DNA of 64,000 nucleotides. Origin: Stercorarius parasiticus (taxonomy: Eukaryota > Chordata > Aves > Charadriiformes > Stercorariidae). Location of the stretch: NCBI GenBank assembly GCA_013396915.1, contig VWZL01001961.1:267326-331325 (forward strand), given 5' to 3'. The stretch's first letter is position 1. Each line of letters begins with the position of its first letter. The notes beneath the pieces are model-generated. The model saw only the letters and a program-made list of their open reading frames with translations. It ran no database searches and had not been told where the DNA came from. Made by a program: the position numbers and the translations under genes. Positions 13,535-24,902 of this stretch are shown here, in pieces.

Positions 13535-16500
13535 AAACACAAGGCTTAACTGAACACTGAAGGGCTGTGCAATGGATACTCGGAGACTTCTGGTAACAAA
13601 TGACTCCCGAAGGCTTAAGTCTGAAGAGCAACCCTGTACAGCAGTACTAGTTCAGTTTCAAGGTGGATGGCTTGGGAAAAGTGAGCTTTGGGAAGGGACA
13701 GTGTTCTGCCTACCTGTGTTCAAAGCCGAGCAGTTTTAAGAGCTGATGTGGTTGGAGGGCAGTTTCAGCAGTCTCTCCATCTAGTCCAACTATTCTGTTT
13801 TGACTGGATTCATGTGCTGACTGATGGCTTCTAAGTCACTTTTTTCCAGATAATAAGAGGCTGTGAACGAGAGTCATTGACCCAGTGGATGTTCAATATT
13901 CTCAAATATTGAAGACAGACTTCACACCAACCTTTCTGAAGTTCCCAGCTTTCTGGGAGGCAATTTCACAATAGTCTTAGGCTGATCTGAGACAATCCCA
14001 CCACTGATAAAGTCATGCCCCTCTCCTTGCTTCATGTGCAATTTTGCAAGCTCTGCATGGCCAGACTGCATGGTAGCTCATATCAATTTACTAATTGAGC
14101 TGAACAGTAAAAAGAAAAAAAAAAAAACATAGGCTGGCAACTGACTTTTCATGTGACAAAAAGCATAGTTCTTGTAGATTTTCTGGGTGTCCTGTGTACA
14201 CATACTGGCAACAGAGTGTTAGGCTCTATTTGTAAGTTTTCAGCTGCATCAACCAGATGATGAGCATTATGCTATTAAGATACTACATATTCTTACATGG
14301 AAAGTGCATTTATGTAATAGTGTTAGACTGATGGGAATTTTAGGGAGAGCTTAATGAATCATTTGAATATTGAGATTAGAAGGTGATTGCTATAATTCTT
14401 GTAACTGTGTCTAAGAAGATAATATTTATTATTTAAACCTGTGCATTGTGTTTCTTAGATTTTTTTTTTTTCTGTCTCTAAGATGAATGAAAACTCTCTT
14501 CCAACTAGCTAGGCTGATTCCTAGCTAATCCTCCTGCAACTCTCTGTCTTGGTCTATTTTTAATTCCTAACCAAAAATCTACACGTCAGCTTAACTTTAA
14601 AGTACCTGTCAAAGTGTCAGCAGATAGAACATGCCCTTTATAGGTTTTAACAATTGTATTATTCAGCAACTGGTACAAGCTACTGAAGTAAATATCCTGT
14701 TTAGAATTTTTTATCTTGCCAATCTCATTATTTGTAACAATTTTATAAAAGCAGTGCAAAAGATTTACAGCTTCATTGTCATAACCATCATTCTGTGAAA
14801 AAGACGAACAAGGGAATTTTCACTGTTTGCATCAGAACACCTTCTACAACTTGAAATCTTTATGATAAAATAAAGAAATCCCATGTGAATAAGTCTGTCT
14901 TTAATTTTCTTACAAGTTACTTTAAAATAGGGGATTTTGAAAGAAAGGGACAGTGTATCTGCTGCCACACGGATGTTGAAAAATATTCCTACCATACAAT
15001 TTTTACTCACCTTTTGCCTGGTGCAAATAACTCCAAGTCCTTACAGCAGTGCAAGTAATAAAAGAAAAATGTACCAGTATGTGTTGCAAGTTATTCCCCA
15101 GTCAATATATCTGTTGATAACTAGAGTAACAGTGTCCACTGCTGGCAAAACAGATAATTGCACTGCACATTAGAGCGATAACGCTGTTGAAAGGTTTCGA
15201 TGAGTTAAGGTTTGACTGTGAGATATTCCGTAATTTAGGTTTGTAGGAATGTGTTGCAAAAATCACGTCACCATGTTAGGACTGATCATGTTATTACTAC
15301 TAATAATAAATCTTATAGTATTTGAACTAATACCCAGGAATGTCAGCACTGTAATATTAGCAGGTATTGCAATATGTTTTTCAAGACTTTAATTGCGGTA
15401 TTCATGATATTCTAACTGTCGCGTCTTCAAAATAAAGAAAGAACTCTGCCTCGATTTATGCGAGTAACAAGACAGGCAAGCAGAAATTATTAAATCCTTT
15501 TTCTTAGGTCAAAGCATTCATTGCTGGTTTTGCTAGATTTTTCTTAAATGGATAAATAAAGTACAGAAGAAATTAATGTTTCTATTTGGGAAGAAGTAAA
15601 ATGGAAACTTGCAGCTTTATGTAGCAATTAGCACTGGTAATGATGAAGCTAGAGATGAAGTAGACTGATTATCAAAGAGAGGAGGACAAAAGGCTAATAT
15701 CTAGAAGGTTATTTTAATCAATATTCTATTTTTTTGTAGTAAATAATATTGGTTTCCATCTGTTGCTTAACAATAGTATGTCAATGCAAAGAAAATCTTT
15801 CAGTCAAAGAAAATAATACATTGTGAAAGAAACATTAAGGAGAAGAAAGAAAAAGTTGCTTCCTGAGCTAATATAAACTTCATTATCATGTCAAGACACT
15901 TCTGAACATCTAGATTAACTAAAAAGAAGATAAAGTGTACTTGTTTAGAGATTTATATTTATTCCATTCGATAGAAATAGTACACAATGCACTGACTTAT
16001 CTCTTTGCTTGGAAAGAGGGAAACACAGCATGTGGGTTTTTTTAGAAAACATTAGCTGTGTCTGAACCCCAGAGAAAGGGATGGTCCTTTATAAAAAATC
16101 TCAGAGGAGATCAAGGCTTACCCTATGGATGAATTGGATGAATGCAGCATTAGCCAGCATTGTTCTATAGCTACTTTTGCTCCCTTCAGAGACTTACCTT
16201 ATCCTGGTTACTACCCAGAGAAATAATTTATTACCTTGCTTCTGGAACAAGAAAAAAATGGGATTTCAGGTTTCAGGGCTTTTTTTCTTTCATTGCAAAT
16301 ATCTTCAAAATAGCATCAAATGGATTACAAAACAAAAATTACTTGAAAATAGATGGTAGAAGAATTGTAAACAAAGACAGATGACTAGCAAAAAGTTCTC
16401 TGCCAAATTAATTACACTGCCAATTTTAGGTTAGAAAGCAGAAAAGAAGACTAGCTTTTTCTAAATTATTTGCCATGGAGTGCCCTTCATGCTTTCTTCC

Positions 16501-18168
16501 ACCACGAAGTGGTATTGTGGATGCGCGCGTGTGTGTATGCTTGTAAGCGTGCAGACAGCCATGTTCCAATCCTTCCTGTCACTGGTGACAATCATTTTCT
16601 ATACTTACAGGATTACTGGATGTATTTTGGGGGGAATTATCCTTCTGCTTCTGAAGCTAGTAATTTATGTATGTCTCGGCTCATCCTGTCTTTTCTGTTC
16701 AGCATTTTATTGTAATGGATATAATGTGCTTTTTCTCCTGAGTCTCTCTGAGATGACCAAAATCCAACACCTCCCTTGCTCTTAATGTCCAGAAATACAT
16801 CACATTTTTTCTCACAGTTTCGTACATTTCTTATCTGTTATGAGAAAAGCCAGAAACTCTTACATAAGGATTTAAAATTAATATTTTGGAGGACTTTACA
16901 TAAACACTGGCAGTAAGCTTGAGCTATATAGTTTTATATAAACATATATTCTTATTGCTTGGATGGCATTTTGTGTTTCCTAATAATTCAAGCCGAGATA
17001 TAGCTTCCATGTTTAAGTTTGCATTTGCATGTCATATCATGTGCAGACAAGTTATTAACTTTTAAATAATATTCAGAGAAAGCAACTGAATAAAAAATCT
17101 CCTTACCAACTACTACAAATTCTCATAAATACAAAAATGCTCACATGTACGTGTGTAAAATTTTTTTTGTGAAATTTTACATATTCATTCATTTTACACT
17201 TATGTAAGTTTTGTGTATGTACTGATATTATATATTTCATGAAGAAAGAGACTAATTTGATTCCTCTATAAAGACACCAGCTGGAAACCCAACATCTAAG
17301 GAATCAGTAAATATTGTGATGTAAAGTAAAAATCCATTAAAGGAGCAATCCCCTGTGTGTATGTAGGAATCATTCCCCAAATCACTGTTATCCACAGTGA
17401 TGAATTTTTATCCTTACAGTTTGAAATTTTCATATTGATGGCTACATTTCTATAGGACGCTTTTTTTTCTAGAACTTGTGCAGCAAAAATCAATGCGTGT
17501 TTAGGATAATATTTGTGATTATTCCAATCAAGAGATTGCGAATAATTTCATTGCAATCTCCTTAACTTTTTTTCTGTTTTAGGAGTAGGAAACTCTCACA
17601 GGAGAGTATTGTCAAGCAGGTGTAACAGCTTACATGCTGTCATGCTCTGACAGCTGTACTGACTCCAGACAACGTTCACTGTAGAGACCAAATTTTCCAG
17701 GAATGGCGTTCCTTTTGTTTCTGTAGAACAAGATTAAGCAGACTCATATTACAGGGACTTTCAGATACTTGGGAAAATAACAGCAAGGCCCGTTGCATGT
17801 TTCAGAAGCCGGGTAAAACAGAAGAAAGTCCTAAAAGTCCTGCCGTGGCTGGATAAGTAAATGCAACAGATGTTGTTTTAAGCCGCGTGTATGAGAAATT
17901 AATGAAGAAGCTCTCCAGGATGGCTTTAGGTCTTTAAATCTTAAACTGCTTTATGCATCTGTGTGGACTAGAGGCGGGGGGGTCGTTGTTTTTCTTTAAT
18001 GAAAGTCATTGTTCTGGCTTGTGTCATCAGAGCCTTGTCTGAAGCACTCTGGTGGCAGATCTTCTGCTGTTAGCTTCAGTGGGAGCAAAATAAATGGCAA
18101 TGTGTTTCTGTTGTTAGTAATTAAGAATCTCTCTTTAAGGGGACTATTTAGTATTTAAAATTAAAATC

Positions 18169-18181
18169 ATATATATATATA
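18169..18181. repeat. Short (AT)n tract
   Basis: Six AT dinucleotides are followed by ACATATG. This is a minor simple repeat in AT-rich DNA. Confidence 0.8.
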
Positions 18182-21100
18182 CATATGAAACCACAATGTA
18201 TTTCATTTTTAATTACTTTTATGGATTTGTCCCTGAAAGTTATCCTGATTCTTTTTTTGTCGTTGTCCTTGTTAACTGTTGTTTAAAAGAGATTTGTTAG
18301 AGTTGAGTTTTGGGCTTGGGTGAGCTATTCTGGGGAGCCTCATATGATCTGTGCACTGTTCAGATTCTGCTGTCAATCCATCTAGTTTCTTTTGTTCACC
18401 TGGTCTCAAAAGAAGTGGTATCAGAAGTAGAGGATAGAGTGAAAACTAGAAAGAGTCATGAAAGATGTCACAGGAGATGTGCTAATAGTTAGGAGCTGTA
18501 ATCATGAGTCTTATCTTGCTGAAAGATCAATTGTTTAAAATGGTTTAAGAATCTCCATTCACTTTTCTTTTCCCTATTGAAGAATGAAGAGTTAGACAAT
18601 GGAACTGAAAATGAAACTCTAAATAATTAAAGTAGGTATTTTCCTTGACACAGCACTATTTGTGAGACTCATTACTACAGTATAAACAATACTAAATTTA
18701 AGGGAAGGAGGAAAGCAAAGTCAAAAAAGAAAAAATAACCCAAGCAATTTGAGAATTATATAATTTCTAAAGAATAAGACAATATCTATTCAGTGCTGTC
18801 ATACTGGTCATCTACAAGACAATTTTTTTTCAGTTACCTAGATGAATTTGAATCCTTACTTGCATAGAGGTACTCAGTCCTTTGGGTTGCAGACACATCC
18901 CAGGTAATATATGAAAGAAATGTCACTGCTCAGTGCAGAACAAATATTGCAGTAGCTAAGCCAGTGGCTCTGAGCTGGTATAGTCATTCTCACTTCCTTA
19001 GATGTCACGTATATTAATGTTTACATTTTCATAGTTTTCTGCATAACCAGTCATCTAATGCGGGACTTCCTTGCATGGTGGATTAATTTATTCTAACATA
19101 TACATTAATTATGTTTTAATGGTTCTTCTAATGACTTGGATACATAAAGTTGAGTAAGTCCAAAGCCTGTAAGGAAGCTGGATAAAATATGTGCAGTCCT
19201 TCAAACACCATACCGAAAGCTTACTTTTGGGGATTCACCTGATGTATTTAAACAATTTACTACATATTGTATCCTGTGTATTCAGTAAATTTTAACGGGT
19301 ATGAGTTTGGTTCCTTGAGTGCATTGTGAATGTTGAGACTGAAAGCTGAGTGCTTGTGATATAGAACAATGTAAAAGCATAGATATCCAAATTCTGTGAA
19401 GTATATTAGCATGTTTAATAAACTTTGTTCTTAATGCCCTTCAAAGTCTAATCAACCAGCATCAAGTGTTCAGGGTGTTAAGGATTTTTAAATTGCAGGA
19501 CTTCACAGTGCATTGTCTTCTGAGAAGTTAACGAGAACTTATAAGGAGAGTTATATCCAGATTAACACAAAAGAACACCTAAAACTGATCTAGTTTAAAC
19601 TGTTTAAAGCTCATTGCACAACCATACTAGCCTTATTATAAGCATGGAATGCACTTAAACTGTCTGAAAAGGGGTTTCTTATCTATGATTTAGTATGTTC
19701 ATACTGGTATGGTGACAACAAATATGACCTGTTATGTTGACAAACATTTTTCTAGGTTGTTAATTTTTTAAAAAATTAAACACTTACCAACCTACAGAAT
19801 AAGCCATAGACCATATTTCTTTCATCTTGTTCAACTCATCAAGTTATATCTCTTGCTCTAGTTTTGTCCCCCAAGAAAATTAAATCAAGAATTGGAACTT
19901 ACTATGGCTTACCAACACCCCTCTAGCCCCACCTATTTGTAGAACCGTATCACATTTTCTTATGATATCATTTTGTGAAACTGGTGGGGTCTTAGTATGG
20001 AAATTGAATTTAGACACTTGAATTACGGTCCACAAAAATTGCCAGCAACCTTCAGTAAATTTTTTATCAGCACCAACAACTGTTCAGAATCACAACCTTA
20101 GCTGGAAACAGCAATCTGGTAATCAGTCTGGTGTCTTATCAAAAGCACAGGAATGTTGATTAAATTAATCCGTCAGAATTTATAAACAAGTATTTTTTCA
20201 CTGCTGAGTCATCTCTTCTTGGGATTACATTAAATTTTTCCAATGGCCCAGATGTACTCTTATGCATACCTTGCAATTTTTATGCCTAAATTGGTACTTT
20301 TACCCCAAGTGTAGCCTTTCTGGTTTGAATGGAAGTTTAAGGAGTAAGGTATTAATATTGTTTGCAAATATAGCACACACCATCTTAAAAAAAAAAACAA
20401 AACACAAAAAAACCCCACAAAAACCCCAACCTTTTCAGTGACAGGAGATGATCTGCAATGAAGAACATGTAGATTCACGATACTGAACTAATGATTTCTA
20501 GTGTATAAGATAGGTTGACTTTATAGCATCATATTCTAGAGTACTTAACTGGACAAGTGAGCTGTGTGTGCCTACTGTTGGCAAGCAAGTGCAATAAAAG
20601 CTTTACTAGAGCTCATGAAACTAAAACATGTTTAGTAGCGATATAATGAACTGGCATTTTGAACTTCTAGAAAATCTACGCTTGTAAGTATTTGGGGTGG
20701 TTTGCTCAAGGTTTGATTTGATTTGTTTTGTTTTTGATACGACGAATGGTTTCAGGATATCTGGGAGGAGAAAATGTGAGTGGAGTGTGTGTATGTGGGA
20801 ACACACCTGTAGAAAGACATTTTTGTTTATATTGAAATGGTTTATGAAAAGAAGAACTCTGTAGAGTTTTCATATCTGCACTGACCAAAAATGACTGTAG
20901 CTTGTAACTCTATCCAACCTAACACAAAACATACAAGTGAAAATAAACCCCAACAAAAACCAACCAACCAAACAAACAAGCACAAAACCCCACAGCCCTT
21001 AAACCACAAAGATGACATTTTTGATTCTGTAAGTTTTGTAGCCTATGGATCTAAGTTCGGGTAGAATAGAAAGCATAGAATCTTATTTTTCCAAATGGGA

Positions 21101-22194
21101 GCCCTTATAAAAGCATTTTATGTATCACTAGTACATGTATATACACAAATATTAACAGTGTATATTTCAATATTGAACTTTGATGCCTGAAAATAGTACA
21201 TTTTGATTTACATTTTAAATCAGTTTAAATGGAATATGGTTTTTCCCCAGTAATACAGCAAAAAAAAAAAAAGTTTGAGGAATAATAATGTTTCATACCC
21301 TAGTCTATAATAAAGCATTTTATGCACACTTTATATCTGTTGAATGCTTTCCTCTAAAATTCATTCAAGCAAGTAATTTTAAAGATACTAAAACGTTTTT
21401 ATTTTAGAAAACTTTTGAAATCCATGATAAATTAGTAGTTAGAGATGAACAGATGGGAAAATAGAAAGTATTGAAAATCCCTTCTCTCACTCTTTTGCTT
21501 TTAATCGTTTGTTTTCATATCCAGAGTTTTGTTAATCAGAAATAAAATTCTATTTTAATGTAGTAAATGTTATAAGTAAGATATTTCCATTCGTCCTAAA
21601 TGCATGATCTTATGCAGTTACTAGTTTTTAAGGTACCCAGTATGTTCATACTTCTACAGTCCATCTGTTAGCAAAACCTTCGCTTTGACTAGAGTTGCAC
21701 ACATTTTATTACAGGTTAAGACAGCAGATGGCTCTCTTGAGTTTTCTTTGTAAAACCTCAAGCTGTAAACAACTACTCTGCATTTCTGAGATGCAAGTAG
21801 AAAGCTATTGTTTTTGATCTCTGGAGTGAGAAACACATTTTCTCTTGTCTGGAGGCATACTGCCCATTTGCACCTTAGTTCTTTCCTTTCTTTGCCATCA
21901 CCCCGAGTATCATACCATTGAGAAACGTCAGTGTGTTTTGGCAAAGGCCCAGTATTTGAAGGAAACTACGGAAAAGGAACAATAGTAGTAGATAGTATAT
22001 AGTGAATAGCATCATTGGATAATATAAAGAGGTCCTTCCAGCAAAAGGAAACGTGGAAGCCGATCTTTTTTTGAAGAGAGTTTCTCATGCAAAACTTAGG
22101 GCTGTATGTGTTCCACTCCTACATTCCTGTGAAAATTAAAGATAGTGGAGGGCTGGGCTTTATTTCACTCTGCTCCTTCTCATTCATTCCTTTG

Positions 22195-22450
22195 TCTGGA
22201 GCCAGGTGGAGCAGGAGACTTTGGGCTGTGTCCTGTCACCTCCTCCCCAGGGACACACGCGTCTGGTCTCTGCTCGCTGTCCATGGTGCTGAAGACGGAG
22301 GCCGCCCCGGTGGCGGGCGGCCGTGAACGGGGCCCGGGGGAAGCCAGGGACGGAGATAGGACCGGGACCGGGAGGGACCCACTGGGGAGACATTTGGAGG
22401 AGCGTTGGGCTGTCATTTGGGAAATATGGAAAAGGGAAGCGGTATGCAAA
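22195..22450 (+). other. Small GC-rich patch with a short ORF upstream of the CpG island
   Basis: This GC- and CpG-rich stretch of about 250 bp is separated from the main island by roughly 1 kb of AT-rich DNA. An ATG at 22283 (CCATGG context) opens a 64-codon frame ending at 22477. The first residues are MVLKTEAAPVAGG followed by Arg/Gly-rich sequence. I do not recognise the product. It could be a CpG-island shore, part of an alternative untranslated first exon, or chance. Confidence 0.35.
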
Positions 22451-23194
22451 ACTACTACAGCGAAATTTTATTTTTAAAAAAAACAAACAAACCCCAACCT
22501 CTCTGTCTAATTCCATTAGTTAAGGTAATTGTAACCCTTGTAAGGCAATTGCTGCTCTGTAAAAATTGCCAGACAGAAAATCCAGTGCGAGTGTTTTAGC
22601 TGAATCTCTTTAGAGACACTTTTAAATAGAATTAAAATGTATTATCCAGATCCGATTGTGCATGTTCTGCTCCTAGTTGGTCTAGTATTAATACAAAATC
22701 CCTGCATAAGGGAGTTCCCACTGTACGCTTTTGCCCTCGATACAAAAATAGCCCTTTGTAGATTAAAGGATTTGGGGAAATAATGGTCAACATCGGAGCT
22801 ACTGAAGTCTCTGCTGAAACAAGAGCCTATTCTTACCTACAAAGTTCTGTATCACAAAGCAGTGAATTATTCTGGATGGATATTTACACGTCAAAGCCTG
22901 GTTTTGTACAGAACCATCTAATAAGAAATTAGAGTATTCTCAAACCAGTATAAAAATTAGATATTTATAACATATTGCCCCTGCAAGCATCTGCCCTTCC
23001 TTATAGGATAACTGCATTTTTTGCATGTAGCTGTTGGCTTCCTTTTTCTACTTTCCTCTGGTTAGTTACAACTTCATGAAATTTCACCACTGGCAGAAAG
23101 TAAACGCCGTATTTGAAAAGGGAGAAGACCCAACAGAAAAAGATGAAAGGAAAGACATGAGATGTCATATTTTAAGTGTATTTATTATCTGCAG

Positions 23195-23315
23195 TGTATT
23201 GTGAGCTCCTCAGGGCAGAGACTCCTTAGGCATTCTGTGTCTAGCAAGCTTGGCTGGTGCTTGCTCAAGTGCTCCAAGATGTAGACTATGAAAAAAATAA
23301 ATTAGAAATAATTTT
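23195..23315 (+). repeat. Ancient CORE-SINE/L2-like 3' tail
   Basis: The sequence TGTGAGCTCCTCAGGGCAGA and the following TTCTGTGTCTAGCA match the well-known amniote repeat tail of the form 'tgtaagctccttggggcaggga ... tgt..tagca'. An A-rich AATAAATTAGAAATAAT end follows. It is heavily diverged, so an old insertion. The exact family (MIR-like or L2-like) cannot be fixed by eye. Confidence 0.5.
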
Positions 23316-24078
23316 ACATGGTGCTGGTGATCAATAAATCTAACTACTGTGGCTGGTTTTGGGTGCCCTGTGGAATTCCTTCGGTTTTTCTGAAACCTCA
23401 GAAATCCGTGGTCCAAGTTGAAAGTATGCTGGTGCTATAAACCTTGTCTCCCTGAGACCGCGTGTCGGTTTGGGTGGAAGGTCCTCTCAGCCTCGTTGGT
23501 ATGTTTCTTCCTCACGGCTCTAAATCCTTCGTATGCAGCAGAACCACTTCTCCCGTCGGACAACACCCTCTGCCTCGTCCCTTCCTGGGCTGCGGGGCGA
23601 GGAGGGGCAGATGGGCGGCCTGCCCCACTGCGGGCGGACTGGCCGAGAGAGAGGCTGCCCCCTCATCTGCCTACCGCTGCCCTCGCAGCTTCCCCGGCCT
23701 GGGGACGGGGACGGGTACCGGTGTCACCGCTGGGTGCGGCGAGGGAGCCGGTGCGAGAGGGTGCGTGCCGGGCTGCCTCGGTGTGCCGGAGTGGGCGGCG
23801 GAGCGTGGGGAGGGCCATGCGCCCCCCCGGCAGCGCCCAGCGGGGAGTGAGCCCCGCACGAAGCCACCCGGAAATCTAAGGGGGGAGCAGAGGCAGCTGG
23901 CGGCGGATCCGCCGGGAACCCACTGGTTCCCACCAGAAAACCGCATCAGCAACACCCCTTCCCTCCGCCCCTCGCCCCTTTTGCTTTATTCTCCTGCCTT
24001 TCCCCCGTCCCCTCCTCCGCCCTCTGCACCCTCGCCGCCCCTCGCCTTGGGGAGGACAAAAAAAGCTCCAGCGGTGCC

Positions 24079-24093
24079 TGTATGTGTATGTGC

Positions 24094-24126
<33 letters not shown>

Positions 24127-24127
24127 T
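24079..24127. repeat. (TG)n microsatellite with GCGCGC core
   Basis: This is alternating purine-pyrimidine DNA of TG/TA/CG steps, about 49 bp long, containing CGCGCG in the middle. It lies within the CpG island about 80 bp before the assembly gap. Such tracts can adopt Z-DNA and are length-variable; a role here is only inferred. Confidence 0.9.
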
Positions 24128-24203
24128 AGGGGGGGCTGGAGCGGGGTGGGACTGAAGAGCCGTGATTACAGCTCTCCCAGGAGAAGAAGATTGCTCTCTC
24201 CAG

Positions 24204-24902
24204 NNNNNNNNNNNNNNNNNNNNNNNNNNNNNNNNNNNNNNNNNNNNNNNNNNNNNNNNNNNNNNNNNNNNNNNNNNNNNNNNNNNNNNNNNNNNNNNNN
24301 NNNNNNNNNNNNNNNNNNNNNNNNNNNNNNNNNNNNNNNNNNNNNNNNNNNNNNNNNNNNNNNNNNNNNNNNNNNNNNNNNNNNNNNNNNNNNNNNNNNN
24401 NNNNNNNNNNNNNNNNNNNNNNNNNNNNNNNNNNNNNNNNNNNNNNNNNNNNNNNNNNNNNNNNNNNNNNNNNNNNNNNNNNNNNNNNNNNNNNNNNNNN
24501 NNNNNNNNNNNNNNNNNNNNNNNNNNNNNNNNNNNNNNNNNNNNNNNNNNNNNNNNNNNNNNNNNNNNNNNNNNNNNNNNNNNNNNNNNNNNNNNNNNNN
24601 NNNNNNNNNNNNNNNNNNNNNNNNNNNNNNNNNNNNNNNNNNNNNNNNNNNNNNNNNNNNNNNNNNNNNNNNNNNNNNNNNNNNNNNNNNNNNNNNNNNN
24701 NNNNNNNNNNNNNNNNNNNNNNNNNNNNNNNNNNNNNNNNNNNNNNNNNNNNNNNNNNNNNNNNNNNNNNNNNNNNNNNNNNNNNNNNNNNNNNNNNNNN
24801 NNNNNNNNNNNNNNNNNNNNNNNNNNNNNNNNNNNNNNNNNNNNNNNNNNNNNNNNNNNNNNNNNNNNNNNNNNNNNNNNNNNNNNNNNNNNNNNNNNNN
24901 NN
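24204..24902. other. Assembly gap (699 N) inside the CpG island
   Basis: This is a run of 699 undetermined bases flanked by GC-rich DNA. GC-rich first exons of birds are often lost in short-read assemblies. An FGF14 1A first coding exon of roughly 200 bp would fit here. Reading frames that appear to run through the Ns (for example 23462-24964) are artefacts of the gap. Confidence 0.99.

Larger units (their letters stand above)
1..22080. other. AT-rich non-coding DNA, 5' flank or distal FGF14 intron
   Basis: Apart from the two CR1 tails and simple repeats listed, no gene is recognisable. Open frames are all under about 125 codons, have no known domain and occur on both strands as expected by chance. 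If FGF14 has a distal 1B first exon as in mammals, this is intron of that isoform; otherwise it is upstream flank. CpGs are scarce except near 15.17-15.47 kb. Old repeat-like scraps (for example near 3985-4045) are too weak to call. Confidence 0.7.

Noticed and set aside
1..22080. Search for the FGF14 1B first exon and for a GAA/TTC repeat tract like that of human FGF14 intron 1
   Set aside because: No 1B-like N-terminal residues and no GAA/TTC run were seen. In human the tract lies far upstream of exon 1A, so it is not expected in this window.
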